Assembly (NCBI GenBank): GCA_947500755.1
Contig: CANMTO010000007.1
Span: 1-64,000 of the forward strand
Length of the DNA: 64,000 nucleotides
Direction of reading: 5' to 3'
DNA from: Flavobacteriales bacterium
GTDB taxonomy: Bacteria; Bacteroidota; Bacteroidia; Flavobacteriales_D; Crocinitomicaceae
The notes under the pieces were generated by a model that saw only the letters and a list, made by a program, of their open reading frames with translations, was not told the DNA's origin and made no database searches. Of the stretch, positions 28,054-36,984 are shown piece after piece. Within the stretch, counting starts at the first letter, position 1. Each line of letters opens with the position of its first letter. Made by a program: the position numbers and the translations under genes.

Positions 28054-28834
28054 CACCCATTGTCACCTGTACGAAGAATCGTTTCTTCCATCCCTAGATG
28101 AGGTATTGCATCGAGCGAAAGAAGCTGGGGTAACGCAGATTTTACTCCCGAATATTGATGTGGATTCTTGGGGACCCTTATTAACGGTACTCAACAACCC
28201 CATTATTCCTTGTTCACCCATGCTCGGGCTGCACCCGTGTTATGTAAAGGAAGGGATAAACGACCAGTTGAATGCCCTGGGTGAACTGCTTAAAACGCAT
28301 CATAAACAGCTTGTTGCGATTGGTGAAATTGGAATGGATCTCTATTGGGATAAACAATTCCTTACCGAACAAAAACAGGCGTTTCATCAACAAATTGAGT
28401 GGGCGTTACGCTATAATCTGCCGATTGCTATTCACGTTAGGGATGCCTTTGACCCGCTATTCGAAGTGCTCTCTGATTACCAATATACCGAACTTCGTGG
28501 GGTGTTCCATTGTTTTACCGGCACAAAAGACCAGGCGGAATATATCCTACGAACGCATCCTTCCTTTTATTTTGGCATTGGTGGGGTACTAACGTATAAG
28601 AAAAGTGGATTAGCGGAGGTCGTAAAAACACTACCGTTGGATCGCTTAGTTTTAGAAACGGACGCACCGTACTTACCTCCTACACCGCACCGGGGAAAAC
28701 GAAACGAACCGTCTTTTTTAATTCACATTGCCGATGCCTTGAGTAATGTGCTAGCAATTCCTGTGGCAGAGGTAAACAAAATAACCTCTGAAAATGCTCG
28801 GCGCTTGTTTAATCTTAATGTGCAACACCTATGA
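28046..28834 (+). CDS. tatD: TatD-family hydrolase
   Basis: Metal-dependent deoxyribonuclease-type hydrolase. The ATG at 28046 (MIDTHCHLYEES, 262 aa) is preferred over one 12 codons upstream, because the family begins directly with DTHCH. Metal-site residues are visible in DTHCH, GEIGMD, HVRDA, HCFTG and ETDAPYL. It overlaps galE by 8 bp and ansA by 4 bp, so the three genes form a coupled unit. Confidence 0.93.
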   Translation: MIDTHCHLYEESFLPSLDEVLHRAKEAGVTQILLPNIDVDSWGPLLTVLNNPIIPCSPMLGLHPCYVKEGINDQLNALGELLKTHHKQLVAIGEIGMDLYWDKQFLTEQKQAFHQQIEWALRYNLPIAIHVRDAFDPLFEVLSDYQYTELRGVFHCFTGTKDQAEYILRTHPSFYFGIGGVLTYKKSGLAEVVKTLPLDRLVLETDAPYLPPTPHRGKRNEPSFLIHIADALSNVLAIPVAEVNKITSENARRLFNLNVQHL

Positions 28835-29847
28835 AACCAGGCATTTTACTAATCTATACCGGTGGTACCATAGGAATGATGGCCAACCCGAGTACTGGGG
28901 AATTACAATCCTTGGACTTTGACTACATTCATCAGCAAATTCCTGAAATTGCACGTTTAGATCTTGAGGTCATTCCAATAAGCATAGCACAACCTATTGA
29001 TTCCTCACACATGCAACCCGCGCATTGGATCGAACTGGTGGAGCTCATAGCACAACATGAAGCTACTGTGGATGGATTTGTTATTTTGCACGGAACAGAT
29101 ACCATGGCCTATACGGCGTCTGCCTTGAGTTTTATGATCCAAGGCTTAGCGAAGCCAATCGTACTCACAGGGTCTCAACTTCCTGTTGGAATATTACGTT
29201 CAGACGGCAAAGAAAACCTCTTGGCCGCCTTAGAAATCGCGGGTAAAAAAGGCAGTACAGGAGACCCTTTGCTGCAAGAAGTCGCCGTGTTCTTTCAGTC
29301 GAAATTATTCAGGGGAAATCGGGTGTCTAAAATTTCTGCGCACCAATTTGATGCCTTTGATTCGCCGAACTATCCCTTGCTAGGCGTTGCGGGGGTTGAA
29401 ATTGAAATTCACACGAATGAGTTACTTGCCCAACCTAAGACCAACACGGTATATTTTAAGCACCTAGACGCTCGTGTGGGATTAATTAAACTATATCCGG
29501 GCATTAATCTCAATGCCTACCAATCGGTATTTGATCCAGAAGTACACCGTGCCGTGGTCATTGAGGCTTTTGGTTCCGGAAATACACCGAACCATGAAGC
29601 GTTTGCCAAGGTATTGTCTGATTATGTGAGTCAAGGGGGGATAATTTTAACCATTTCGCAATGCACGAGCGGAAGTATCCAACCGGGAAAATATGCGTCT
29701 GGGCATCTATTGGCAGAACTTGGCGCATGGAACGGGACAGACCTCACAACGGAAGCCGCTGTGACTAAATTAATGTGGTATCTAGGCGCTCAAACGCCCC
29801 CAACGCCTTTGGAATTTGGCCTTGTGGTGGCTGGAGAATGCACTTAA
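28831..29847 (+). CDS. ansA: L-asparaginase, type I
   Basis: Hydrolyses asparagine to aspartate and ammonia. The 338-aa product shows both threonine motifs, YTGGTIGMM and LHGTDTMAYTASAL, and no signal peptide, matching the cytosolic type I enzyme. The start overlaps the tatD stop (ATGA). Convergent with kup; the stop is 16 nt from the kup stop. Confidence 0.94.
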   Translation: MKPGILLIYTGGTIGMMANPSTGELQSLDFDYIHQQIPEIARLDLEVIPISIAQPIDSSHMQPAHWIELVELIAQHEATVDGFVILHGTDTMAYTASALSFMIQGLAKPIVLTGSQLPVGILRSDGKENLLAALEIAGKKGSTGDPLLQEVAVFFQSKLFRGNRVSKISAHQFDAFDSPNYPLLGVAGVEIEIHTNELLAQPKTNTVYFKHLDARVGLIKLYPGINLNAYQSVFDPEVHRAVVIEAFGSGNTPNHEAFAKVLSDYVSQGGIILTISQCTSGSIQPGKYASGHLLAELGAWNGTDLTTEAAVTKLMWYLGAQTPPTPLEFGLVVAGECT

Positions 29848-29863
29848 GCCGTTGGTGCTTCGT

Positions 29864-31831
29864 TTAGCGCTTTTTAGTGGCTGAATAATCTTCGTAATCT
29901 TCTGTCAACTCTTGGCTCACTTGAGCGGTAACTGAAATCGGAATATAATCCACTTCTACGTTCGTTTTATCGAGCCCAAAATCTTCTGCCGGCTTCAACC
30001 CGGTGGATTTAACAAATCGGTATGCTTTTACGCAAATCATTTGAAACGTCGTAAGTTTATTATCCATAGAAACCCTGGAATTTAAGACAATGAATTTAAA
30101 ATCAACCTTGCCTACTCGGTCTTTGATGCATTCAAATACACTTTCATTGGTGAGTTCGCCTTTCTCCACCATGTTACAATGAATTTTACGCATCATATAT
30201 TCAATGCGGTGTTCTTCTTTAAATCCTAACTGTAAGGAAACGTAATAGCAAGAACCGTCAATTACTTCGTGTACCGAATAGTGGACACCCCAAGGTTCAT
30301 TCAGGATGTCTAAATGAAGAAACCAGATTACGCCTGCTTTACGTGGGCGTTTCATGAACAGGGAATGGTAAACGGTTAAATCCAGTTTATCATGGGAATT
30401 ACTTCGTGTTGGAAACACCAGGTTAGTAGCCTCATAAGGGATTGACTGGTCTTTTTTCACCGCCTCTAACAAGGGCGTTACAGCGGTCATTGGAAGATAC
30501 TCTGTAATGTTTCGTCGTAATTCGCGGGCTTTATAATAAAAGTATAGTAAGGCGAAGAATGTGGTGGCAAGAATTAAGGTGAACCATCCTCCAGAAACAA
30601 TCTTACCTAAATTAGAGAGTAAAAACACCCCTTCAATCATCAAGAAAACGGCAAAAATCAAAACATAAAACCCACGGGCTCTAGGATTCTTAAGCATCAA
30701 TAAAAAACCTAACAGCACAGAGGTCATGACCATATCAATGGTAATTGCCAAACCATAGGTGTGTTCCATCGCGCTGGATTTTTTAAAAATCCAAATCACC
30801 AACAAGCAGCCAAGCATTAAGACCCAATTGATAAATGGAATATAAATTTGACCCTTATGCTCTGAGGGAAACTTCACTTTTAGGTTGGTCCATAGCTTCA
30901 ATTTAATAGCTTCATTCATTAGGGTAAATACCCCTGTGATTAGGGCTTGTGAGGCAATAATTGTAGCTGCTGTGGCAATAATAACCGCAAAAATCAATTG
31001 GTTTTTTGGAACCATGCTGTAGAACACCGTGGCTCCTTTGGTAAGGGTAAAGCCTTCTGAAGTGCATAACGCTGCTTGACCCAAATAATGAAACACTAAT
31101 AAGGAAGATATAACCGCCCAACTGATGCGAATGTTGCCTTTGCCACAATGACCTAAATCGGAATAGAGTGCTTCCGCTCCGGTGGTGCATAAAAACACAG
31201 CTCCTAGCGCAGCAAACCCCCCGGGAACAGTCGTTACAAAATGAAAAGCTTCGTAGGGATTAAAGGCCGCTAATACCCCTGGGTTTTTAAAAATATTGAT
31301 TGCCCCAAGATACGCTAAGTATGAAAACCAAATCACCATGATGGGACCAAAGGCTTTACCAATGGCCGCGGAGCCAAATTGTTGAATAGTAAACAAGGCA
31401 ATAATAATACCCACTACGATGGGAATTACCGGTACGTCGGGATTAATGTTGTTAATTCCTTCTACGGCAGAAGAGATGGAAATGGCGGGCGTAATAAAGC
31501 CGTCAGCAAGCAAGGTAGCACAGCCAATGAGTGCTGGAATAACCACCCATTTTACATTTCGCTCCTTTAGCAAAGCAAAGAGGGCGAAAATTCCACCTTC
31601 GCCGTTGTTATCTGCATTGAGCGCAAAATAAATGTACTTGATGGTGGCCAATAAAATCAAGGTCCAAATCACACAAGAAAGCCCTCCAATAACAAAGTCT
31701 CTACTCAAATGGGCCCCCTGACCGGTAATGGCTTGAAACACATACAAGGGTGAGGTTCCAATGTCACCAAAGACAATTCCGATGGTAATAAGAACGCCTG
31801 CAAATGATATTTTATGGTAAGAACCCGACAT
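29864..31831 (-). CDS. kup: KUP-family potassium uptake protein
   Basis: Low-affinity K+ importer in the inner membrane. The 655-aa product has twelve predicted hydrophobic helices in the first about 440 residues and a C-terminal cytosolic domain. Family motifs include GDIGTSPLYVFQ near the N-terminus, NADNNGEGGIFAL and DGFITPAISISSAVEG. Length is normal. It is a single gene between ansA and tRNA-Ser. Confidence 0.95.
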   Translation of the reverse strand: MSGSYHKISFAGVLITIGIVFGDIGTSPLYVFQAITGQGAHLSRDFVIGGLSCVIWTLILLATIKYIYFALNADNNGEGGIFALFALLKERNVKWVVIPALIGCATLLADGFITPAISISSAVEGINNINPDVPVIPIVVGIIIALFTIQQFGSAAIGKAFGPIMVIWFSYLAYLGAINIFKNPGVLAAFNPYEAFHFVTTVPGGFAALGAVFLCTTGAEALYSDLGHCGKGNIRISWAVISSLLVFHYLGQAALCTSEGFTLTKGATVFYSMVPKNQLIFAVIIATAATIIASQALITGVFTLMNEAIKLKLWTNLKVKFPSEHKGQIYIPFINWVLMLGCLLVIWIFKKSSAMEHTYGLAITIDMVMTSVLLGFLLMLKNPRARGFYVLIFAVFLMIEGVFLLSNLGKIVSGGWFTLILATTFFALLYFYYKARELRRNITEYLPMTAVTPLLEAVKKDQSIPYEATNLVFPTRSNSHDKLDLTVYHSLFMKRPRKAGVIWFLHLDILNEPWGVHYSVHEVIDGSCYYVSLQLGFKEEHRIEYMMRKIHCNMVEKGELTNESVFECIKDRVGKVDFKFIVLNSRVSMDNKLTTFQMICVKAYRFVKSTGLKPAEDFGLDKTNVEVDYIPISVTAQVSQELTEDYEDYSATKKR

Positions 31832-31912
31832 ATAAAAAATTTTGCTAATTTATAAGAAATCGCGCTTAACTAAACTGAAAATCACGAAATTATTTTTCGG
31901 CAACAATACTGG

Positions 31913-31944
31913 TTTTGTTACACCGAAAAAATGGAATACCTTTG
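31913..31944 (+). promoter_or_regulatory. promoter of tRNA-Ser
   Basis: TTTTG at 31913-31917, a 19-nt spacer and TACCTTTG at 31937-31944 form a near-perfect Bacteroidota sigma-A promoter. The tRNA starts 11 nt after the -7 element. This is the best promoter in the window. Confidence 0.75.
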
Positions 31945-31954
31945 TGCCTGCATT

Positions 31955-32045
31955 GGAGAGGTGTCCGAGCGGTTGAAGGAGCACGCCTGGAAAGTGTGTA
32001 TACGCCAAAAGTGTATCGAGGGTTCGAATCCCTCTCTCTCCGCCA
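31955..32045 (+). tRNA. tRNA-Ser (anticodon GGA)
   Basis: Acceptor stem GGAGAGG pairs with TCTCTCC, T-arm GAGGG-TTCGAAT-CCCTC, anticodon stem CACGC/GTGTG with loop CTGGAAA (GGA reads UCC/UCU), and a long variable arm TATACGC...GTGTATC, diagnostic of tRNA-Ser. The 3' CCA is encoded. An open frame running across it is a shadow. Confidence 0.97.
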
Positions 32046-32055
32046 AAACCATTGA

Positions 32056-32081
32056 AAAGCCTAGCATCGCTAGGTTTTTTT
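32056..32081 (+). terminator. intrinsic terminator of tRNA-Ser
   Basis: CCTAGC (32060-32065), loop ATC, GCTAGG (32069-32074) followed by seven T, flanked by an A run that extends the stem. It starts 11 nt after the tRNA 3' end. Confidence 0.8.
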
Positions 32082-32124
32082 ATTTAAGGACAGAGCCAAG
32101 CTTGCTTGGGTGAATGGCCAGAAA

Positions 32125-32149
32125 TAAAAAAGAAAAACCACGAAGTGGT
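32125..32149 (-). terminator. intrinsic terminator of the cysS-to-hydrolase operon
   Basis: Read on the minus strand: ACCAC, loop TTC, GTGGT, then TTTTCTTTTTT. It is about 230 nt downstream of the alpha/beta hydrolase stop, beyond the palindrome cluster, so the hydrolase mRNA would carry all those hairpins in its 3' UTR. Confidence 0.6.
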
Positions 32150-32189
32150 AGCTTTTCAATGGTTTTGAAGCATCCCTCCCCCAGGGTTC

Positions 32190-32205
32190 ATACGCCTTGG
32201 CGTAT
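32190..32205. repeat. 16-bp palindrome
   Basis: ATACGCC (32190-32196), TT, GGCGTAT (32199-32205). REP-like hairpin in the gene-free region between tRNA-Ser and the hydrolase gene. Confidence 0.7.
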
Positions 32206-32233
32206 ACTCCTTAATTCCATGAAAATCATTTAC

Positions 32234-32263
32234 CCTGGGTGCGGGTTTAAACCCGCACCCAGG
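32234..32263. repeat. perfect 30-bp palindrome
   Basis: A 15-bp left arm beginning CCTGGGTGCGGG meets its exact complement at the TTTAAA centre (32246-32251), with no loop and no mismatch. Forms a strong potential hairpin or cruciform. The right arm is copied again immediately downstream. Confidence 0.9.
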
Positions 32264-32284
32264 AATAAACCCGCACCCAGGAAT
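32249..32284. repeat. two tandem copies of an 18-bp unit
   Basis: AAACCCGCACCCAGGAAT occurs at 32249-32266 and exactly again at 32267-32284. The first copy includes the right arm of the 30-bp palindrome. Confidence 0.85.
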
Positions 32285-32299
32285 AAAACACAACACATG

Positions 32300-32316
32300 C
32301 GACCCCCACGGGGTCG
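32300..32316. repeat. REP-like hairpin
   Basis: CGACCCC (32300-32306), loop CAC, GGGGTCG (32310-32316). Similar GACCCC/GGGGTC palindromes occur as dispersed intergenic repeats in Bacteroidota genomes, which is recalled knowledge not tested here. Confidence 0.7.
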
Positions 32317-32350
32317 TACATTTCACACCCAACCTTGAGCTAAGCATATT

Positions 32351-32367
32351 CGATTCCGATGGAATCG
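32351..32367. repeat. REP-like hairpin
   Basis: CGATTCC (32351-32357), loop GAT, GGAATCG (32361-32367), 16 bp downstream (on the minus strand) of the hydrolase stop codon. Lacks a T run, so it is not a classical terminator. Confidence 0.7.
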
Positions 32368-32382
32368 GGGAGATTTATAGGA

Positions 32383-33150
32383 TCACAATTGGGGAAATAA
32401 CGCCATATGTACTTCCCTGGTCGCTTCCCAGTGGGCCATGTGACCGGCATGTGGTATTATAACGACTTCGGGTAATGGAGCACCGTTTAATGCGGCTAAA
32501 CGGATGTGTAACTCCTCTAAGCTAACTAGGCGGTCCAAGGCGCCATGGATGATCTGAATTCTTGTTGGCATTTGAACCACTAATTCCGTATAATCGGTGC
32601 GGCTGCGCATCGCTAAAGCCGCATAAGCAATTGCATCAGCTGTCATGGTTTCCGCTTCGCGTTTCAATGCCGTGATTTGTTCCTGAAACGCTGATGGGTC
32701 CACAAATAAATTAGGGATTGCCTCATTAATGAACAATTGCTTTCCAGTATACGCGATGCGCGCTACCCGTACTCGATCCGCTTGCTTGGCTTCGCTGTCT
32801 GACCAATAATTCGAATTTAATAAGATAACACGGCTTGGCTTACATACCGCATGAGCCAACAACGCCAAGGCTACATAGCCCCCCATGCTGTGACCTACTA
32901 TCCTGTAATCCTGAACGTTAAGGTGGGTTAAGACCTTCTCCACCTCATCCGCCATAAAACGAATGCTTGGCTCGTTTATCGTGTCAACAAGGGGTGAATT
33001 CCCGTGACCGGGTAAATCGATAAGTATGTGTGTTGCCGGAATGCCCGCTAAATTCAGCGGTTCCCACATGGTGGAAGACTCTAAAAAGCCATGTAAGTAA
33101 ACGATTACCGGACCTTCGCCGATCGCTTGATACTGCAGCAGTTTAGCCAC
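32383..33150 (-). CDS. alpha/beta hydrolase
   Basis: The 255-aa product has the oxyanion HGFLESS region, the nucleophile elbow GHSMGG (S88), a likely acid in HGALDRLV and the catalytic histidine in PHAGHMAHWE, all in normal order. No signal peptide. The substrate is not predictable. It overlaps the 3' end of the Xaa-Pro aminopeptidase gene by 8 bp and is the last gene of the cysS unit. Confidence 0.88.
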   Translation of the reverse strand: MAKLLQYQAIGEGPVIVYLHGFLESSTMWEPLNLAGIPATHILIDLPGHGNSPLVDTINEPSIRFMADEVEKVLTHLNVQDYRIVGHSMGGYVALALLAHAVCKPSRVILLNSNYWSDSEAKQADRVRVARIAYTGKQLFINEAIPNLFVDPSAFQEQITALKREAETMTADAIAYAALAMRSRTDYTELVVQMPTRIQIIHGALDRLVSLEELHIRLAALNGAPLPEVVIIPHAGHMAHWEATREVHMALFPQL

Positions 33151-34438
33151 AGTTCATGAGGTCTTCTATCGCTTCCGCCTCAATCGGTATGTTCCGCATT
33201 AAATTATGGGCTTGACCACTGGCCTGAACCACCACGTCATCCTCTAAACGAATGCCCAGGCCTTCCGCCGGAATGTAAATCCCTGGTTCTACGGTAAATA
33301 CCATGTTCGCTTGAATCGGTTCATGCCATAGCCCTACGTCATGGGTGTCTAAGCCCAAAAAATGCGATGTGCCATGCATAAAGTACTTTTTGTACGCCGG
33401 CCAAGCCGGGTCTTGTGATTTAATGTCTTCCATGGAAATTAAGCTAAGATTTACCAATTGCTCCTCCATCAGAGTACCCACTTGCTTATGATATTCGGCC
33501 ATGATGGTTCCCGGGACTAATAATTTGGTGGCTTCATTTTTCACGTGAAGCACCGCATTATACACTGCTTTTTGACGGCTGGTAAATCTTCCATTAACGG
33601 GAATACAGCGTGTTAAATCGGACGAATAATTGGCGTATTCTGCCCCCACATCAAGCAGCATTACATCGCCATCCTGACATTGTTGATTGTTCTCAATATA
33701 ATGTAAAACACACGCATTCTTACCTGAAGCAATAATGGGTGTATACGCAAACCCTTGAGAACGATTTCTTAGAAATTCATGCGCGAATTCCGCTTCAATT
33801 TCATATTCCCACACGCCCGGTTTAACAAAATCCAAGACGCGACGGAAACCTTTTTCCGTGATGTCGCATGCGGTTTGCATGAGCGTAAGTTCCGAAGCTT
33901 CTTTGATTGATCGTGTTTTGTGTAAGATCGGGGCTGATTTATATACGTGATGGGCCGGGTAATCAATTTTTACTTGCTTTATAAATCGATCTTCACGCGT
34001 CTCCACTTCGGTATTGGCACGAAGGTGTTCATTCGTGTTGAGATAGATCCCCTGCGCTTCCGCCATTAACTGCTTGAATATAGTAGGGAATTGATTCAAC
34101 CAATACACCGTTTTAATGCCTGACGTTTCAAGCGCCTTTGCTTTAGTTAGTTTCTCTCCTTCCCAAATGGCAATGGTTTCATTGGTTTCACGAAGAAACA
34201 ATACCTCACGATGGGCGGGATTACTTGCCGTAGGAAATAACACTAGAATAGATTCTTCTTGATCTACACCCGATAAATAAAAAATATCTCGATGCTGCTG
34301 AAAAGGCATGGTTGCATCGGAAGAAATGGGATAAATATCATTCGAATTAAATACCGCCAAGGTATTTGACGTCATGTGTTGAATGAACTTTGCTCGGTTA
34401 GCAATAAAAAGTTCACCGTCTATTTGATGGTATTTCAT
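33143..34438 (-). CDS. pepP: Xaa-Pro aminopeptidase, M24B
   Basis: Removes N-terminal residues preceding proline. The 431-aa product has an N-terminal creatinase-like domain (1-170) and a pita-bread catalytic domain with the five metal ligands: D in LLDVGAEY, D in SSDLTRC, H in HGTSHFLGLDTHD, and E in TVEPGIY and RLEDDV. Length is typical of PepP. It starts 3 nt after the lipoprotein stop and overlaps the hydrolase by 8 bp. Confidence 0.93.
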   Translation of the reverse strand: MKYHQIDGELFIANRAKFIQHMTSNTLAVFNSNDIYPISSDATMPFQQHRDIFYLSGVDQEESILVLFPTASNPAHREVLFLRETNETIAIWEGEKLTKAKALETSGIKTVYWLNQFPTIFKQLMAEAQGIYLNTNEHLRANTEVETREDRFIKQVKIDYPAHHVYKSAPILHKTRSIKEASELTLMQTACDITEKGFRRVLDFVKPGVWEYEIEAEFAHEFLRNRSQGFAYTPIIASGKNACVLHYIENNQQCQDGDVMLLDVGAEYANYSSDLTRCIPVNGRFTSRQKAVYNAVLHVKNEATKLLVPGTIMAEYHKQVGTLMEEQLVNLSLISMEDIKSQDPAWPAYKKYFMHGTSHFLGLDTHDVGLWHEPIQANMVFTVEPGIYIPAEGLGIRLEDDVVVQASGQAHNLMRNIPIEAEAIEDLMNCG

Positions 34439-34441
34439 TCC

Positions 34442-34879
34442 TTATTTAATCTTGCTAAATCGTAATTGGTGCGTACCGCTGCTCGACTCAAGCGAATACC
34501 ATAAGTCGTCCTTTGTAAGCCGGTCAATGGTGAAGTTTGTCGCTGTATTATTTAACATGGGGGTTAACGTATATGTACTGTCCGCAAATACTTTTAATAC
34601 GGTGCGTTCCCCTGCAATATCCCATCCTCCCCCGTAAGAGTGGTAGGCTCCGGCCGCATCAACATATGCCCGCTCAAAGGTTCCTCCCTCATTAAAGGTT
34701 TCTGTAAAATTTTGTACCAAGACCGTATCGCTATAATCAAAGCCATTCATAAAATACGCGTTCATTTTCCATTCACCCATGATGTGGCCCTTGGCTAATT
34801 TACGCAAGCCACCTTCAGGGTATTTAGCGCAAGAAACCGCCAAGGCGAGCGATAAGACCAATAACATTAGTTTTTTCAT
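34442..34879 (-). CDS. small lipoprotein of unknown function
   Basis: The 145-aa product starts with a lipoprotein signal, MKKLMLLVLSLALAVSC, with the lipidated cysteine at C17. The mature part is beta-rich (GEWKMNAYFMNG, ETFNEGGTFERAYVD, GGGWDIAGERTVLKV) and resembles the lipocalin-like lipoproteins common in Bacteroidota, but I do not recognise a specific family. It lies between the gamma-carbonic anhydrase and pepP genes, 3 nt before the latter. Confidence 0.75.
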   Translation of the reverse strand: MKKLMLLVLSLALAVSCAKYPEGGLRKLAKGHIMGEWKMNAYFMNGFDYSDTVLVQNFTETFNEGGTFERAYVDAAGAYHSYGGGWDIAGERTVLKVFADSTYTLTPMLNNTATNFTIDRLTKDDLWYSLESSSGTHQLRFSKIK

Positions 34880-34912
34880 ACAAACAATTTTAACAAAGTA
34901 ACAAAAAAAGCC

Positions 34913-35437
34913 TCAAGATTCCTCATCGGTGAACCAGCTGGCATAGCGTACGTAATTTTTACTGATTCGTTCCACTTCGCCTGCAAAGAGCTCAGGAGAA
35001 AGAGTTTTTACTTTTTTAGCAGGAACCCCTGCATAAATGCTCCACGATTCAACTCGTGTGCCCTCAAGTAATACGGATCCTGCGGCAATGATACAATTCG
35101 ATTCGATGTGGCAATTATCCATAACGACGGCGCCCATTCCCACCAAGACAAAGTCCTCTATCGTACAACCATGCACTAAGGCATTGTGTCCAATGGAAAC
35201 GGAGTTCCCAATCGTAAGTGTCGTTTTTTCAAAGGTGCAATGCAACACCGCACCATCTTGAATGTTAACTTGGTTTCCTATTCGTATACTGTTTACATCG
35301 CCGCGAACTACGGCATTGAACCATACCGAACATTGATCTCCCATTACCACATCACCGACAACGGTTGCATTTTCAGCGAGGTAGCAATTCGATCCAAAAA
35401 CAGGGGTGTTTCCCCTACATGATTTAATTAGTGCCAT
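34913..35437 (-). CDS. gamma-carbonic anhydrase family hexapeptide protein
   Basis: Left-handed beta-helix protein of hexapeptide repeats (VVGDVVMGDQCSVWFNAVVRGD). Metal-ligand histidines are seen in AVLHCTFE, SIGHNALVHGC. The ATG at 35437 (MALIKSCRGNTPVFG, 174 aa) is preferred: a start at 35494 would reach into cysS, and the family begins at this point. Could act as carbonic anhydrase or simply share the YrdA fold. It directly follows the cysS stop codon. Confidence 0.88.
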   Translation of the reverse strand: MALIKSCRGNTPVFGSNCYLAENATVVGDVVMGDQCSVWFNAVVRGDVNSIRIGNQVNIQDGAVLHCTFEKTTLTIGNSVSIGHNALVHGCTIEDFVLVGMGAVVMDNCHIESNCIIAAGSVLLEGTRVESWSIYAGVPAKKVKTLSPELFAGEVERISKNYVRYASWFTDEES

Positions 35438-35438
35438 A

Positions 35439-36902
35439 TTACGACCACGAGGTTCCGTCTTTACTGTCCTTAATTTGAATTCCTGCCTTTTCAAGACCGT
35501 CCCGAATCATATCCGACGCGGTCCAATCTTTTTGTTCTCGCGCTTGTTGACGCAAGGTAATAACCATATCCATAACACCAGAAAGCCGTTGGTTTTCTTC
35601 CTTTTTTGACGGTTCTATTCCTAATACATCCTGAACGAATGTATTCATGGCATGGGTAAACCACAATAAATCTTCCTGGGTTAACTGTTCTTTCCCTTCA
35701 TTTATCGCATGAATATATTTTACCGCATCGAACAAAGAAGCGATTAAAATCGGTGCATTAAAATCATCACAAATCGCAGCCTCTGCGGCGCTTAGTACCT
35801 TAGCGACTTCAAACGAGGAGCTGTTACTTGGGGTAAGCTTTTCTAGTAAGGAAAGTCCTTCCATCAAGCGTTCAAAGCCCTTTTCCGACGCGTTAAGTGC
35901 CTCTTCTGTAATGTCTAAGGTGCTTCGATAATGGGCTTGCAACATAAAGAACCGAACAACCGCTGCGGGGTATGGTTTAGTAAAAAGGGCAGAAGTTCCG
36001 TTTACAATTTCTTTCGGAAGGAAATAATTACCCAAGGACTTGCTCATTTTTTGCCCATTCACATTAAGCATATTCGCATGCATCCAATACCGTGCGGGGT
36101 TGCATCCAAAGGACCCACAGTTTTGCGCAATTTCGTCTTCATGATGAGGAAATTTCAGGTCTAACCCCCCACCGTGTATATCAAACTGCTTTCCAAGATA
36201 CTTGGTGGACATGGCCGTACATTCTATGTGCCATCCCGGATTCCCGTTGCCCCACGGAGAACGCCAAACCTGCATGTCTTCTGGATTTGCTTTTTTCCAA
36301 AGGGCAAAATCCGCAAAAAAGCGCTTTTCACCCTGCGCATTCAATGTGCGTGTTTCTTGCTCTAATTCATCCACTTTTCTTCCGCTGAGTGCGCCATAAT
36401 TATGCTGCTGCATATAGGTTTTCACATCAAAATAGACCGAGCCGTTCACCACATAGGCAAAACCGTTTTCGATGATTTGTTCAATCACTTCGATCTGTTC
36501 TTGGATGTGTGCTGTTGCCGTAGGTTCAATACTCGGCGGTAAGAGGTTATATACGCGTTGTAGTTCCTGAAACTTAACATTGTAGGTATAAACAATCTCT
36601 AGCGATTGAACCTGCGCAGAGCGAGCAGCCGAACCGATGCTATCTAATTCTTGTCCAGCACTGTTGGTGATATGTCCAGCATCCGTAATGTTTCGCACAT
36701 ATTTTACCTTGTATCCCAAATACAGAAGACATCGATAAATAAAATCAAAATTAATAAAGGTGCGCATGTTACCCATGTGTGGTTCACTGTAAAGGGTTGG
36801 GCCACACACATACATGCCGACATGGTCTTCGTGCAAGGGCACAAAGTTTTCCTTTTTTCCAGATAAACTATTATAAATAACGAGTTGATGGTCTGACTTC
36901 AC
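35439..36902 (-). CDS. cysS: cysteine--tRNA ligase
   Basis: Charges tRNA-Cys. It has the class I motifs: GPTLYSEPHMGNMR (HIGH-like HMGN), zinc-binding cysteine and histidine in WHIECTAMS, and GQKMSKSLGNY. The GTG at 36902 (VKSDHQLVIYNSL, 487 aa) is chosen. A longer frame from 36971 would add 23 hydrophobic residues that no CysRS has, and would span the -7 element at 36922-36929. First gene of a minus-strand unit ending at 32383. Confidence 0.94.
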   Translation of the reverse strand: MKSDHQLVIYNSLSGKKENFVPLHEDHVGMYVCGPTLYSEPHMGNMRTFINFDFIYRCLLYLGYKVKYVRNITDAGHITNSAGQELDSIGSAARSAQVQSLEIVYTYNVKFQELQRVYNLLPPSIEPTATAHIQEQIEVIEQIIENGFAYVVNGSVYFDVKTYMQQHNYGALSGRKVDELEQETRTLNAQGEKRFFADFALWKKANPEDMQVWRSPWGNGNPGWHIECTAMSTKYLGKQFDIHGGGLDLKFPHHEDEIAQNCGSFGCNPARYWMHANMLNVNGQKMSKSLGNYFLPKEIVNGTSALFTKPYPAAVVRFFMLQAHYRSTLDITEEALNASEKGFERLMEGLSLLEKLTPSNSSSFEVAKVLSAAEAAICDDFNAPILIASLFDAVKYIHAINEGKEQLTQEDLLWFTHAMNTFVQDVLGIEPSKKEENQRLSGVMDMVITLRQQAREQKDWTASDMIRDGLEKAGIQIKDSKDGTSWS

Positions 36903-36921
36903 GCGTTTGGGTTGATTTACA

Positions 36922-36929
36922 CAAAGGTA
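36922..36929 (-). promoter_or_regulatory. -7 promoter element of cysS
   Basis: The minus strand reads TACCTTTG, a perfect TAnnTTTG, 19 nt upstream of the proposed GTG start at 36902. It is the main argument for that start. Confidence 0.55.
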
Positions 36930-36984
36930 GAAAAAGCCCACAAATAAGCTTAATTCCAACACGAAATCCATTCGGGATTATTAT

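Noticed and set aside
31931-32113. 60-codon frame over the tRNA
   Set aside because: It spans tRNA-Ser and its terminator; the tRNA fold is complete, so this is a shadow.
32190-32367. CRISPR array
   Set aside because: Repeats are palindromes with different sequences and no regular spacer length; no cas genes nearby.
36903-36971. N-terminal hydrophobic extension of cysS
   Set aside because: A membrane-like leader is not found in CysRS and the segment contains the promoter -7 element; start moved to GTG 36902.
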